Assembly (NCBI GenBank): GCA_037178675.1
Contig: JAYMGJ010000630.1
Location: 1 to 22,159, forward strand
Direction of reading: 5' to 3'
Origin: Scleroderma bovista
Lineage: Eukaryota; Basidiomycota; Agaricomycetes; Boletales; Sclerodermataceae
Length of the DNA: 22,159 nt
In this document: piece by piece, positions 8,905 through 17,949 of the stretch
Layout: each line of letters opens with the position of its first letter
How positions within the stretch are numbered: the first letter of the stretch is position 1
Position numbers and translations under genes: made by a program
Notes under the pieces: generated by a model
The model's database searches: none
The model's input: the letters and a program-made list of their open reading frames with translations, nothing else
What the model was told of the DNA's origin: nothing

Positions 8905-9245
8905 CTTCGCCCCGCACCACCATCAACAATATCGATGAAATCCAAGTTGAATACCACTTGAACTCCGGAAAATCAACTGAGACGTACTTGTTTTCTGACT
9001 TCACTCGAATCCATGCACCAAAATCATACAAACCTGATGTTTCCACTGATCCTTGGTATCCTTTCCGCACCCATCTTGATTTTGACTTTGTGGACTTAGC
9101 CCTTGAGGCGGCTCTTAGTAAAGAGCAAATGAACCAGCTTCTCAAGCTGGTACAACGCATCCACTCTAACAAGGAGCGCTTCACCTTACGTGATTACAGA
9201 GATGTTGAGAGCTCATGGAAAGCTGCAAGTCATTGTCTGCCAGCG

Positions 9246-9301
9246 GTGAGTCAATCTGACGAATGTGTATGAATGCAGATGTTAACCATGATCAAGTCTA
9301 G
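9246..9301 (+). other. Plavaka intron 4 (56 nt)
   Basis: Donor GTGAGTCA, acceptor CAAGTCTAG. Phase 0, joining L-P-A to F-E-K-S-M-I. Earlier AGs at 9278 and 9296 do not keep the frame. Confidence 0.78.
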
Positions 9302-9526
9302 TTTGAGAAGAGCATGATAGAGGTTCAGCTTGCAGATGAACCTGAACCGCATCAATACCCAATGTATTGCCGTTCACTTTGGGACTGGGCATGTAGTCTT
9401 CTGAAGGACCCAAGGGTCGGGCCGTGCTTCAACTTTGATGCTCAGCGGCTATCCAAATTTGATGGCAACTCTTTCGTCCATTTCATTGATGAGCCTTGGA
9501 CTGCTAACCAATTTTGGAATGTACAA

Positions 9527-9593
9527 GTATGTGACTAGTACTGTTTATCACAATTTTCCCTTACCAATGTTGAATTGAACAATATCTTTGTAG
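9527..9593 (+). other. Plavaka intron 5 (67 nt)
   Basis: Donor GTATGTGA, acceptor ATCTTTGTAG. Phase 0, joining F-W-N-V-Q to S-K-L-P-P. Confidence 0.8.
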
Positions 9594-9773
9594 AGCAAAT
9601 TGCCACCAGATGGGAAAGTACTTGCATTCATCATTTATGCAGACAAGGCGAAATTGTCGTCATTTGGGTGGCAGAAGGGGTATCCTGTTGTCACCCGTAT
9701 TGCTAACCTTCCTGTGAGTATACGCAATGGTGAAGGCATTGCTGGCGGTCGCATTGTGGGGTGGCTTCCCATT

Positions 9774-9821
9774 GTACGTCATCTGTCCTGTTTTTGACAA
9801 CCAATTTATCATTTATCATAG
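9774..9821 (+). other. Plavaka intron 6 (48 nt)
   Basis: Donor GTACGTCA, acceptor TTATCATAG. Phase 0, joining G-W-L-P-I to V-K-E-E-K. Confidence 0.8.
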
Positions 9822-10018
9822 GTAAAAGAAGAAAAGAAGTATACCGGCAAAACAAAATTTGTGAATTTCAAGAATGTCGTTTGGCACGAATCGCTGAAGA
9901 AACTATTCGAAACAGTTGCTGCACACTCCAAGACAGGCTGCTGGGTCCCTTGCTGGGATGAAATCGCCTGCCGCTTTTTCACACTGGTACTGATTCTATC
10001 TGCTGATTACGAAGAACA

Positions 10019-10066
10019 GTAAGTGTTCACAATCACTTGCAAACATTGACTGACAACCTTTTCCAG
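10019..10066 (+). other. Plavaka intron 7 (48 nt)
   Basis: Donor GTAAGTGT, acceptor TTTTCCAG. Phase 2; CA plus A gives Q and continues A-V-M-A-L-I-R, a conserved Plavaka junction. Confidence 0.82.
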
Positions 10067-10540
10067 AGCTGTCATGGCCCTTATTCGCAGTGTTATGTCA
10101 AATTTCCCATGCCCCATATGCTTGATCCCTCGAGAGGAGATCTCAAAATTTCCTAATCCATATCCACTCTGCACGAGCGACAACGTTGTGGCTACATTAG
10201 AGAAGGCTTGGCCCTCATACAACCGTATGATGCGGGTTTAGCAGGACAACGACTATCTAAAGACAGTCATCTCGGCTTCTGGAGAGTGCGTGAACAGCCA
10301 CGTGCATCAACTGAGATATTCTCGGTACATTCAATTATCTGTGGAGCTCTACTCTACCCCGACAATACAAGGCCCGGCGAACACCTTGTTATTGACACAA
10401 TTGATACAGATATGTTTCTTCATGTGCAAGAAATGCATAAGGCTGCAGGACACCATTAGATGGTATGTATTAGATTGTGCTTTCGCTTCTTGCATCTCAT
10501 TTTTTTTATCGAAAGCCACCCTTTTTGCTAAATTCACATC

Positions 10541-11256
10541 ATGTCGAAAGCCCAGACCTGTCTTCAGTATCCGCACTTCAATGACCTTTGCAGTACTCGT
10601 CCACCTCCAACAGCTCAAGGCGCGTTTTGTGACTGATGTGCAGGGATCATCAAATCAGGCCATCATCCGGTCCAGGGAGCAGAGTCAGCACTCTCCTGCA
10701 GACTCCCCCCCTCCTCCCCACCATGATGATGACAACCCACCCCCACCATGCATTACCCAGCTTCTCTCTGACTCGTCCAGCACCCACAATGCACTGGTGC
10801 ACTCCTGGATAGAATACCAGTACAATTTCATTCTCTCGGAACAGAACACCAACCCTGGGGGCCCCACTCCATCTGCCTCTCCCTCCTCGTCTCTCGGGGC
10901 CCACCACACATTCTCCATTGATCGACCTGACTCGCCCCTCCTCCCACGCTCATCTGTGGATGGCCTGTCCTCTCACTTGAATGCCTGTCCTTCCTATGAT
11001 GCCCTCTTCCATCAGGCTGACCCCGCCTCCGAGGACGACCAGCTTGAAGAATGTGAACGCACACTGAAGTTCCTCGTGCAGGAAATGGCGCTCTGGAAGA
11101 CACTGCACTCTCCCCACCCACTCCACACAAGTACAGCGACAAGGTGGGCAGGTTTTTTTATTCAACTATACCCACATCTGAAATCCTGTTCCAGCCATTG
11201 CCTGCACCACCACCATCCCCGATGGCGTCCATCTCACATTCTGCGTCGTCTCACGC
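10541..11256 (+). CDS. Ser/Pro-rich gene of unknown function, fragment I (interrupted by element A)
   Basis: An open frame, rich in Ser, Pro, His and Asp, runs from about 10622 to 11143. It includes SPADSPPPPHHDDDNPPPP and ends in a more structured stretch, DQLEECERTLKFLVQEMALW, that could form a helix. A GT-AG intron of 51 nt fits at 11144-11194 (GTGGGCAG to CTGTTCCAG). An ATG at 10541 has a good context but its frame closes at 10634, so the true start is unknown. The downstream exon (from 11195) reads straight through the target site of element A into 13369, giving A-S-S-H-A-E-I-M-L-F. I do not recognise the family. The same frame is open back to 10242, so the boundary with the Plavaka remnant is uncertain. 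Confidence 0.4.
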
Positions 11257-13360
11257 TGTCATGCACCAAACAGGTTTGGTACAGTGAACATGGAAGATAA
11301 CACCTATATCAAATGATCCTTATGTGAAGGATAAGCATGACGGACCCTCATCGTAGCCATCTATCATACAAGAAGACTATCCTGATGCGAGAGATGAATG
11401 CCAATGCAGACAGTCATCTATCGCACGAGAACCGCCAAGAAGCAGAAGAAACTGAAGGAATAACGTCAATTGTGGTATGAGAAAGGAATGCACACGTCTG
11501 CAGTCCAACTCCCATACCAGAACGATCAAAGAAGCCAAAGAATTGATGGAGAAACGAAGGAGAAAGAGAAGAAATGATTTTTAGCGCCCAAATATCATTT
11601 TTAGGCGCCCAGTGCCGGCATTCCGATATTTTGAATAGCTCCGTCGTTTCTGAAGCTATCAGGCACGTGACTATACCATCAGAGAGCCTAGAACGTGGTC
11701 CATCTGCCTGTCAAGTTCCGACGCAAATTTGTTCATTTCCCATGGAGATATTCCCCCCGCAATCCAGACATTCGCTTCATCGCTCACTATGGAGTCCATA
11801 TTTTCTCTGGATCATTTCTCCGCTATTGCTGCAGATCTCCACTATGTCCTGCTCTTAGGACAGCCTCTCCCAGAGTTCCCGTGCACTGCCTGGCACATAT
11901 CTTCCCAGCCTGCTCCCTCAGTCCCTCTCATTCTCGGTCAGCACGTTCTCCTTGTCAGTCCTGCATCAAGGACGTACTTTGGTCATCTTAGGTCTATTGT
12001 CAAGCTTGAAAAGTCTTCTCTGGTTGTCTCTGTGTCCCCTGAGCCCTCAGCCTATGGTCCCTTCCTCCCAGATACTTGCCATGTCCATCTTCCTCTGTCG
12101 TTCATCTCACTTCCCTGGATGCATCGAATTCAGTACTCTATCTGCTTCCCTACTTTCAGACGACGTCCCCCAGCACCATGACAGTTATGCCCCCACTTTA
12201 TAGTGCTATTAGGAAGAAGAACCCTCTCTCATTCTTTCCCAGAAGAGAGCTCGTCAAGGGAGCCCATGGTTGCGCTTCAGTGGCGCTAGAACACATGCAC
12301 TATACCTTAGTGTATGCTGACCCCCTAAAAAGACCTCTGGACCCCTGGTACCCTTCTTGTGGCTGTTTTGTCTCGGATCAATCCCCCTATTTATCTCAGA
12401 TCTTCCCTATTGTTGTCCCATCAAATTCTTGATGGTACACAGCCCCCCATCAAACTTCTTAGGCTGTGCATCAATGACTCCTTCTGCTGTGCAGTGACTC
12501 ATCCCTTGCTTACTGATGCTCTCTTGTCATCAGTATTACTCTATCCCTTTTGCATTTTTGGTATATTACTCAGCTGATGACTCACTCCCTTACCAATCAA
12601 TCTTGTCATGCAGCTTACTCATTCCTTTACTCAGCAGCTTATTCATGCTCCCTATGCTTACTCATTCCTGCTTATGCCTTGCTTACTGATCACTTACAAA
12701 CCCCTTACAAAGCTCTTAACAATCCCCTACCAATCCTTGACAAATTCTGCTTACTCCCTTCTCTTTTTGTACTTTAATGCTGTGCCCCCCCCATGTATTT
12801 AAACCCCTGGGCTCAGCCCAGTAAAAAGAGAAGACCCAATTGCACGAAATTATCCCTCTCTCAGACTCTCTCAATCAGTATCCCTTCAGTCTTTGAGTCC
12901 TTGTAGGCTTCAGTGAAGGTCTAAAGGCTCAATATTGTCAAGTTTATCCAAGTTATTCAAGATCTATTCTTTATACTAGGCTGAAGCAGAGTCTAGGCTT
13001 CATACCAGTCAATCTTCCTCGCCTCTGGACATCAGAGGCATCTCTGCCCCTTTTCTGCACCAATCTCTAGGTGTAGTATCGCTGTTTCAGTCTCAGTCAA
13101 CCCAATCCCCGCTTTGACACTTCCTAGGCTTTAGGAAGAGTCCAGACCCCTATCCCCTTCGTCTTCTATTACTCCTGTACCCCAGGAGTATCCTGCATCA
13201 TCGTCTGCATCACCCTGTTGGTGTAGATCCCCTTCCCCCCTCCTCAGCACATCCTCTCTGGACACCGTGGAGGTAAACCACCACTCGCACATATTTGTAG
13301 TCCTTTGTTGGTGTTGTGTTTGGGTTATTACTCCGACCCAAATCCACACTTTGACTCACA
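11257..13360 (+). mobile_element. Element A: 2.1-kb solo-LTR-like element
   Basis: Begins TGTCATGCACC and ends TGACTCACA (TGT...ACA), flanked by a target-site duplication, with a near-identical inverted copy at 16894-19293. It has a TATA-like box (12796-12803), a pyrimidine-rich leader, and hairpins CTGGGC-TCA-GCCCAG (12807-12821) and ACTCCTG-TACCC-CAGGAGT (13171-13189). A palindrome ACCAAACAGGTTTGGT lies at 11265-11280 near the left end. These features fit a long solo LTR left by recombination of an LTR retrotransposon. Open frames of up to 150 codons in it look like no known protein and I treat them as chance. An 8-bp duplication would instead allow a non-autonomous DNA transposon, but long terminal inverted repeats are not seen. 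Confidence 0.72.
12796..12803 (+). promoter_or_regulatory. TATA-like box of element A
   Basis: TATTTAAA, preceded by a run of eight C and followed 4 nt later by a 6-bp hairpin. The placement about 560 bp before the right end fits an LTR promoter transcribing rightward. Confidence 0.5.
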
Positions 13361-13368
13361 TCACGCTG

Positions 13369-13954
13369 AGATCATGCTCTTCATCGATGCAAATTTCACG
13401 TCTGCCTTCGGTTACGAGCACCCTCTCGTCAGACCAGACCCAACCCCAGGACATTTTTACACCCCCTCTTCCCATCTCTGTCGTGGTCCATAGCGAATCT
13501 CACCAGGATCTGATACTCCGCCATGACAATGTCTATCCCAACAGGTACCCATTTGTCAAAGAAGACATTTGTCCGCACCATGACCAGGATGTGCACCTCC
13601 TCCAACCACAGGACGATAAGGAGTCTGCCTTCCCCTCGCCAACCCTCTCCAACTTCTCATGCACATACTCTCGCAACACATGCATTACCACTCCTTGTAG
13701 CAGCTTCCCAACCTCTCCTGCCAGTGCAACCTTCGCCCCGCCGTGTCTTGCTGAAAATATTGCTTTACCATCCTCACCAGAAGTGAATCGAACTTATTTC
13801 TCGGAAACTGCATCGGTTTCCGTCGAAGGGGATGGCATCTCTTGCCCTCTCTTGCCGTCTCACACAGCGCTACCTTCCTCATGCTCTGTATCCATATCTC
13901 AAGCGTCTCCTGCTTCCTCTTTCCCATCTTCGGTAGTCATGCTGCCCTTACATC
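13369..13954 (+). CDS. Ser/Pro-rich gene of unknown function, fragment II
   Basis: Continues fragment I after element A. From 13371 the frame reads I-M-L-F-I-D-A-N-F-T-S-A-F-G-Y-E-H-P-L-V-R-P and closes at a TAG near 13490. A second frame, one base shifted, then stays open to 13954 with acidic and Ser/Pro-rich sequence (for example SFPTSPASATFAPP and SISQASPASSFPSS). A one-base slip in the C-run near 13465 would join them. The exon ends at a good donor GTAAGTCG. No domain recognised; composition suggests an intrinsically disordered protein. Confidence 0.42.
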
Positions 13955-14019
13955 GTAAGTCGTCATTCTTTTTCATTTAGATTCAACAATTGATTAAGAA
14001 TACCCTATTGCGTATACAG
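13955..14019 (+). other. Intron of the Ser/Pro-rich gene (65 nt)
   Basis: Donor GTAAGTCG, acceptor GCGTATACAG. Phase 1: C plus TG gives L, then A-T-D-D-T-D, keeping the open frame on both sides. This is the best evidence that the flanking open frames form one gene. Confidence 0.68.
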
Positions 14020-14356
14020 TGGCCACCGATGACACCGATGCATCCGCACAATCACTGTGCCTTCACTCAGCACTTGCAGGTATCCATTCTGAGTCACGTT
14101 GGTCCATTGCTACAACAGCTTCCTTGACGCCTTCTGCCATTGAGCCGGTCAAATTGGGCTCATTGTTGAGCCCGTGGACACCTTCCAGGGGTAAGAAGCC
14201 CCAGCCACGGAACAAAGATGTAAAGATGCCCAAGCAACGTTGCTTCATCAATTTGTTCTCTCGGCTTTCCCCTGGTCACAATGATACATCCATAGCCACA
14301 ACAATGATGAGTGTTGGTTCTGTGGAGGATAATGGCGAAGTCAAAGTTGAAGCCAA
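14020..14356 (+). CDS. Ser/Pro-rich gene of unknown function, next exon
   Basis: A 112-codon open exon with Ser/Thr-rich sequence and a basic patch (GKKPQPRNKDVKMPKQR, about 14193-14243). It ends G-E-V-K-V-E-A at a GTAAGAAC donor (14357); unspliced, the next codon is TAA. The following intron now carries the gag-only retrotransposon. Function not recognised. Confidence 0.45.
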
Positions 14357-14450
14357 GTAAGAACCTCAACAAAAAGGCCTCTCTTGCATCTCTCCGGATG
14401 TCATTCTCAATATCACGCCCGTCGTTCTCGGGCACGCAGCCACTGCTTTC

Positions 14451-14613
14451 TGTTGGCGGAAATGTGACGACAAGGATCCGGACGGCGCCGTCAACGAGAC
14501 GGCTTCGATTCAAACTCGACGCTGGCGTACGTAGGTTCGTAGGTACGACTTATATACAATGTACCTCGTGTGGTGTGCATGTATGCTTCGATCGTATATT
14601 ACATACTACAACA
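14451..14613 (-). repeat. 3' LTR of the gag-only element (163 bp)
   Basis: 154 of 163 positions match the other LTR. Three of the nine differences (14465, 14558, 14584) are CpG sites decayed in this copy. Confidence 0.95.
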
Positions 14614-14622
14614 CCTTCCTTC
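14614..14622 (-). other. Polypurine tract
   Basis: GAAGGAAGG on the minus strand, directly upstream of the 3' LTR; the usual primer site for plus-strand DNA synthesis in LTR retrotransposons. Confidence 0.7.
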
Positions 14623-14646
14623 GAGCGAAAGCGTACGTAGCACTAA

Positions 14647-15429
14647 TTAGAACGCGTAACTAGCCTCCGATGTAACATTACTGCCTGTACGAGATGTGCT
14701 ATTATCTGCACCAGAACCGTTCCTAGGGCAATCACATTGGTAATGACCCTTTTCTCCACAATAGAAACAGGTGATATTCATGAGGGGAGTCCGGTTCCGA
14801 TGCTGAGCTCGAGTGGCGAGCGCTGACAGGTCTGGCGAATCAGCGGCTGTGTCACGTCCGTGCTGTTGTCGAGCTTCTTCGTTGGTGAGACGCGCGATAA
14901 CATAATCGAGTGTGAACTGGTCAGGTGGGGTGGTGTCGAGGGAAATAATGAATGATTCATAGGACGGGGGAAGGCCGAGGGTGAGGGCAAGGATAATGTC
15001 TTCGTCAGAGACATCTACGCCGACTTCCTGCAACTGGAACGTGATGCGGCGCACTTCGGCAACCCAAGCTTGGATTGATGTTTCATCAGACTTGCGGAGC
15101 GTGAGAAACTTGCGGCGCAGCATGAGGCGAGTGGCGAAACCATGAGCGCAGTGGACGGTTTTGAGAGTACTCCAAATGGAGGTGGGGTCAGGGTCACGTA
15201 CGTGAGCGAGTTGCGATACTTCAACATGTAGGACGATTTCCGCGCGAGCTTCAGCCGATCTCTTCATGAAGTCCTTGACAGCCTTTGAGTTCGGACTGCC
15301 AACTGGCTTGGCCTTCGAGCCATCTACATATTCCATCAATCCTCTCCACACTAACAAAGCTTCCATCAACATTTTCCATTCGTAGTAATTCGAGCCATTA
15401 AGCTTCGAGATCGAGCTCTCAGAAGGCAT
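14647..15429 (-). CDS. gag: Copia-type Gag with CCHC zinc knuckle
   Basis: An intact 260-codon frame from ATG at 15429 (MPSESSISKLNGSNYYEWK) to TAA at 14647. The frame is open upstream to 15630, but this ATG matches the usual start of Copia Gag (L-x-G-x-N-Y-x-x-W). The middle region, including the word EVRRITFQLQ and then LALTLGLPPSYESFI, is the Gag polyprotein (UBN2-type) fold. A nucleocapsid zinc knuckle, C-x2-C-x4-H-x4-C, lies at residues about 221-234 (14728-14769). Gag forms the virus-like particle in the cytoplasm and binds the element's RNA. There is no frameshift or readthrough into pol, because no pol follows. The frame has no stop although its LTRs have diverged. Confidence 0.93.
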   Translation of the reverse strand: MPSESSISKLNGSNYYEWKMLMEALLVWRGLMEYVDGSKAKPVGSPNSKAVKDFMKRSAEARAEIVLHVEVSQLAHVRDPDPTSIWSTLKTVHCAHGFATRLMLRRKFLTLRKSDETSIQAWVAEVRRITFQLQEVGVDVSDEDIILALTLGLPPSYESFIISLDTTPPDQFTLDYVIARLTNEEARQQHGRDTAADSPDLSALATRAQHRNRTPLMNITCFYCGEKGHYQCDCPRNGSGADNSTSRTGSNVTSEASYAF

Positions 15430-15461
15430 GGCGAAGGACAGCGTGGGAATGAGAACGTGTG

Positions 15462-15577
15462 ACTGGCTTCGGCCCCAGCAAGCAAAGCAACGCATGAAAA
15501 AGAACGAGCGGCGGTTTCTGGATTCGGCCGCAGTGGCAATACAACGAACGACAACGACTGGCTTCGGCCCCAGCAGG
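15462..15577. repeat. Short direct repeat in the element's leader
   Basis: GACTGGCTTCGGCCCCAGCA occurs at about 15461-15480 and again at about 15557-15576, in the untranslated leader between the 5' LTR and gag. Possibly an RNA-packaging or template-switch remnant; function unknown. Confidence 0.55.
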
Positions 15578-15650
15578 CGGACGAGTGAGAAGAACCCGAC
15601 AGATAGAACGATGACACAGATCGAAAACAAGTCGGCGAGTGTCGAGTTTG

Positions 15651-15813
15651 TGTTGGCGGAAATGCGACGACAAGGATCCGGACGGCGCCATCAATGAGAC
15701 GGCTTCGATTCAAACTCGACGCTGGTGTACATAGGTTCATAGGTACGACTTATATACGATGTACCTCATGTGGTGTGCATGTACGCTTCGATCGTATATT
15801 ACATACTACAACA
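15651..15813 (-). repeat. 5' LTR of the gag-only element (163 bp)
   Basis: Direct copy of 14451-14613. Six of the nine differences (15690, 15695, 15726, 15731, 15739, 15768) are CpG sites decayed in this copy. A TATATA word lies inside (about 15751-15756). Confidence 0.95.
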
Positions 15814-15831
15814 CTTTCTTCCCTTACACAG

Positions 15832-16893
15832 GAGATCCCTCCTTTGCCCATGTCTCCGACTCGTCCATCTATGAGTGCTGGTGAACCCCCCAGCAGCGCG
15901 GCGATAGAGCCAATGTCTGCTGTTGCCAGACCTTCGATCCCGCGTGTGCCCTCGCGTGCGAACTTGCTCGAGGCAGCATTGCCTCCCATACCTGGTTCTG
16001 CCAGTATGGTGATGACTTTCCGCAACCCATCACAAGTGTCCCTTGCACACTCATCTTCACCTGCTGCATCGTTGTCCAAAGTGTCATTATTACCGGCAGC
16101 ACCTCCCACATTTCGCTTCTCCCTCCAATGAGCAAACAAGTATCATTCCAGTCCAACACTGGTGTCACTATTGAGCAGCCTGAGTCAATCCATCCTTTGG
16201 ATTTATCATCCCCATCAAAAGGTTCCTCAGCGAAGAGTGCTACCCCAAGCCGAACAAAGTCAATATTTAGACTCACGAACAAACCAAAGACGCCTAAGGT
16301 GCGGGCAAGTGGCGTGTCTGTCCCAGTACATGCAGCACAGACAAAATGGTCTGCACTTAGTTCCCACTCCACTGCTGATCTCAATATTGGAACGATGGCA
16401 AGCGGCATACCATCGCCCACAAGTTTCACTCCTCCTGCCAAGCTTGCATCTGTGTTGGCAGGCAAAATGCCAACTCCTCCGCGTCAGCCAAATGCATCCA
16501 AAATTGGCGTGTTGCATATGCTCGTATCGCCTCCACCAAAATCAAAGCTGCCTATGGCCCCTTCGAGGACGGTGTCTTCCATGCCTTTGAAAGTACCACG
16601 CTCAGCGGTGACGGTGGGTGGAATCAAGGTGCCCGTATATCCCGTCGATGGGAGTGCAAGGTCCGGGCTTATGGAACATGGTGTGCTTACTGGGAACTCC
16701 AAGTTGCCTATGCCCGCCTTGCAGAGAACGACTAAGTTGAGTTCTGTGAGGGGCTTATGGCAGACCTAGATGTGAGCACACTGCTTGGGTGATTTTTTCG
16801 TACTGATTTCTCCCATTCAGATGCACACTCTGAGCATGAGCAGAGAAGAATGGAAGGCCTCTCGAATGGTGACGCATTCATGCACCTTTACGG
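15832..16893 (+). CDS. Ser/Pro-rich gene of unknown function, fragment III
   Basis: An open frame from 15832 (E-I-P-P-L-P-M-S-P-T-R-P) to 16131, then a second frame shifted by one base from about 16128 to 16769, ending R-G-L-W-Q-T at TAG. Both are Ser/Pro/Ala-rich and the second is strongly basic. It has two copies of SKLPM (16548 and 16692 regions), the related words VPVHA and VPVYP, and S-x-L-P sites next to basic residues. After 16769 another intron-like segment (GTGAGCAC to CCCATTCAG, 16771-16820) leads to a short open stretch that stops at element B. I do not recognise the family; disorder and basic charge suggest a scaffold or cytoskeleton- or nucleic-acid-binding tail, but that is only a guess. 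Confidence 0.45.
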
Positions 16894-17450
16894 TGTGAGT
16901 CAAAGTGTGGATTTGGGTCAGAGTAATAACCCAAACACAACACCAACAAAGGACTACAAATATGTGCGAGTGGTGGTTTACCTCCGCGGTGTCCAGAGAG
17001 GATGTGCTGAGGAGGGGGGAAGGGGATCTACACCAACAGGGTGATGCAGACGATGATGCAGGATACTCCTGGGGTACAGGAGTAATAGAAGACGAAGGGG
17101 ATAGGGGTCTGGACTCTTCCTAAAGCCTAGGAAGTGTCAAAGCGGGGATTGGGTTGACTGAGACTGAAACAGCGATACTACACCTAGAGATTGGTGCAGA
17201 AAAGGGGCAGAGATGCCTCTGATGTCCAGAGGCGAGGAAGATTGACTGGTATGAAGCCTAGACTCTGCTTCAGCCTAGTATAAAGAATAGATCTTGAATA
17301 ACTTGGATAAACTTGACAATATTGAGCCTTTAGACCTTCACTGAAGCCTACAAGGACTCAAAGACTGAAGGGATACTGATTGAGAGAGTCTGAGAGAGGG
17401 ATAATTTCGTGCAATTGGGTCTTCTCTTTTTACTGGGCTGAGCCCAGGGG

Positions 17451-17458
17451 TTTAAATA
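17451..17458 (-). promoter_or_regulatory. TATA-like box of element B
   Basis: TATTTAAA on the minus strand, the counterpart of 12796-12803 in element A, with the same neighbouring hairpin and C-run. It would direct transcription leftward into the gene remnant. Confidence 0.5.
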
Positions 17459-17661
17459 CATGGGGGGGGCACAGCATTAAAGTACAAAAAGAGAAGGGAG
17501 TAAGCAGAATTTGTCAAGGATTGGTAGGGGATTGTTAAGAGCTTTGTAAGGGGTTTGTAAGCGATCAGTAAGCAAGGCATAAGCAGGAATGAGTAAGCAT
17601 AGGGAGCATGAATAAGCTGCTGAGTAAAGGAATGAGTAAGCTGCATGACAAGATTGATTGG

Positions 17662-17949
17662 TGTTGAAGTCGCACGTGCACCCGGCGTAAACCGTCGACG
17701 AAGTGTGCACAAGACTGCGACCCATATTAGTGTAGACTTAGTAATAGTCCTCCTTAGAGTAGATGTTACATGTCACACGTCACGCGTCACAGTCACGCGT
17801 CACACTATTTGTTGTATATAAACAGCGTCAATCGCTTATATAATATAACAGCTCTTAACCAGCTACCACTACCATCTCAGGTTGTGCACTCCACCCAACA
17901 GGTGAGTTGGAGTAGCAGTTCCTCTACGTACATAGGTATTGCTTCAACA
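17662..17949. mobile_element. 288-bp solo LTR inserted in element B
   Basis: Begins TGTTGAAG and ends CTTCAACA, an 8-bp perfect terminal inverted repeat, with a 5-bp target duplication. It has a cluster of GTCAC words at 17771-17804, including two copies of GTCACGCGTCACA, then a TATATAAA box at 17815-17822 and a CAACAG-like leader. Unrelated to the 163-bp LTRs at 14451 and 15651 beyond the TGTTG/CAACA ends. Orientation is probably plus from the TATA box. Confidence 0.93.
17815..17822 (+). promoter_or_regulatory. TATA box with upstream GTCAC repeats in the solo LTR
   Basis: TATATAAA about 10-45 bp downstream of five GTCAC words, some forming ACGTCAC (a CRE-like core for bZIP factors). Together they look like an intact LTR promoter. 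Confidence 0.6.

Larger units (their letters stand above)
8463..10459 (+). pseudogene. Plavaka-like DNA transposase, N-terminal half, multi-exon
   Basis: Best match from memory is the Plavaka (CACTA-related) transposase of Agaricomycetes. The start at 8463 gives a CCHC-type zinc finger at residues about 10-29 (C-x2-C-x12-H-x3-C). Exons: 8463-8606, 8659-8730, 8779-8859, 8905-9245, 9302-9526, 9594-9773, 9822-10018, 10067 onward. Family words include DPWYPFRTHLDF, LSSFGWQKGYPV, IRNGEGIAGGRIVGWLP, VVWHESL, ILSADYEEQ, AVMALIR and FPCPIC. Exons 2-8 join in phase. Exon 1 (144 nt) is one base out, explained by loss of one G at its donor. An in-frame TAG at 10239 and drifting frames follow; the conserved C-terminal half is absent. 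Likely a 3'-truncated, inactive copy. Confidence 0.8.
11251..13366. repeat. Target-site duplication TCACGC flanking element A
   Basis: TCACGC lies at 11251-11256 and 13361-13366, directly outside element A. If the element is taken to begin two bases later (11259), the duplication is the 8-bp TCACGCTG (11251-11258 and 13361-13368). Both readings are consistent with the sequence. Confidence 0.8.
14451..15813 (-). mobile_element. Complete gag-only LTR retrotransposon (Copia-type), 1363 bp
   Basis: Two direct 163-bp LTRs (14451-14613 and 15651-15813) with TGTTG...CAACA ends and a perfect 5-bp target duplication enclose only 1037 bp. The internal part holds one Copia-type gag gene read leftward and no protease, integrase or reverse transcriptase. 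A purine tract, GAAGGAAGG on the minus strand (14614-14622), abuts the 3' LTR as expected. No clear primer-binding site for initiator Met tRNA is seen next to the 5' LTR. It resembles the non-autonomous gag-only class called TR-GAG in plants, and would need reverse transcriptase from a partner element. Confidence 0.92.
14446..15818. repeat. Target-site duplication CTTTC of the gag-only element
   Basis: CTTTC at 14446-14450 and again at 15814-15818, immediately outside the two LTRs. A perfect 5-bp duplication, as produced by retroviral-type integrases. Confidence 0.93.
14357..15831 (+). other. Probable host intron enlarged by a retrotransposon
   Basis: Donor GTAAGAAC at 14357, acceptor TTACACAG ending at 15831. 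Removing the element and one copy of its target duplication leaves a 107-nt intron with the pyrimidine tract CTTTCTTCCC before the acceptor. The phases of the flanking open frames differ by one base, so either a one-base change occurred or the exact splice sites differ. Confidence 0.5.

Noticed and set aside
10650..11142. Minus-strand ORFs rich in Gly, Arg and Trp
   Set aside because: Antisense of the Ser/Pro/His-rich plus-strand frame; composition is that expected from the complement.
11574..12577. Overlapping ORFs of 72-150 codons in element A (and their mirror in B)
   Set aside because: Conservation between A and B is at the nucleotide level and in all frames; no known motif and no single long frame. 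Best explained as LTR sequence.
14451..15813. Two independent solo LTRs in place of one element
   Set aside because: One CTTTC duplication brackets the pair, a polypurine tract abuts one LTR, and gag lies in the right direction between them.
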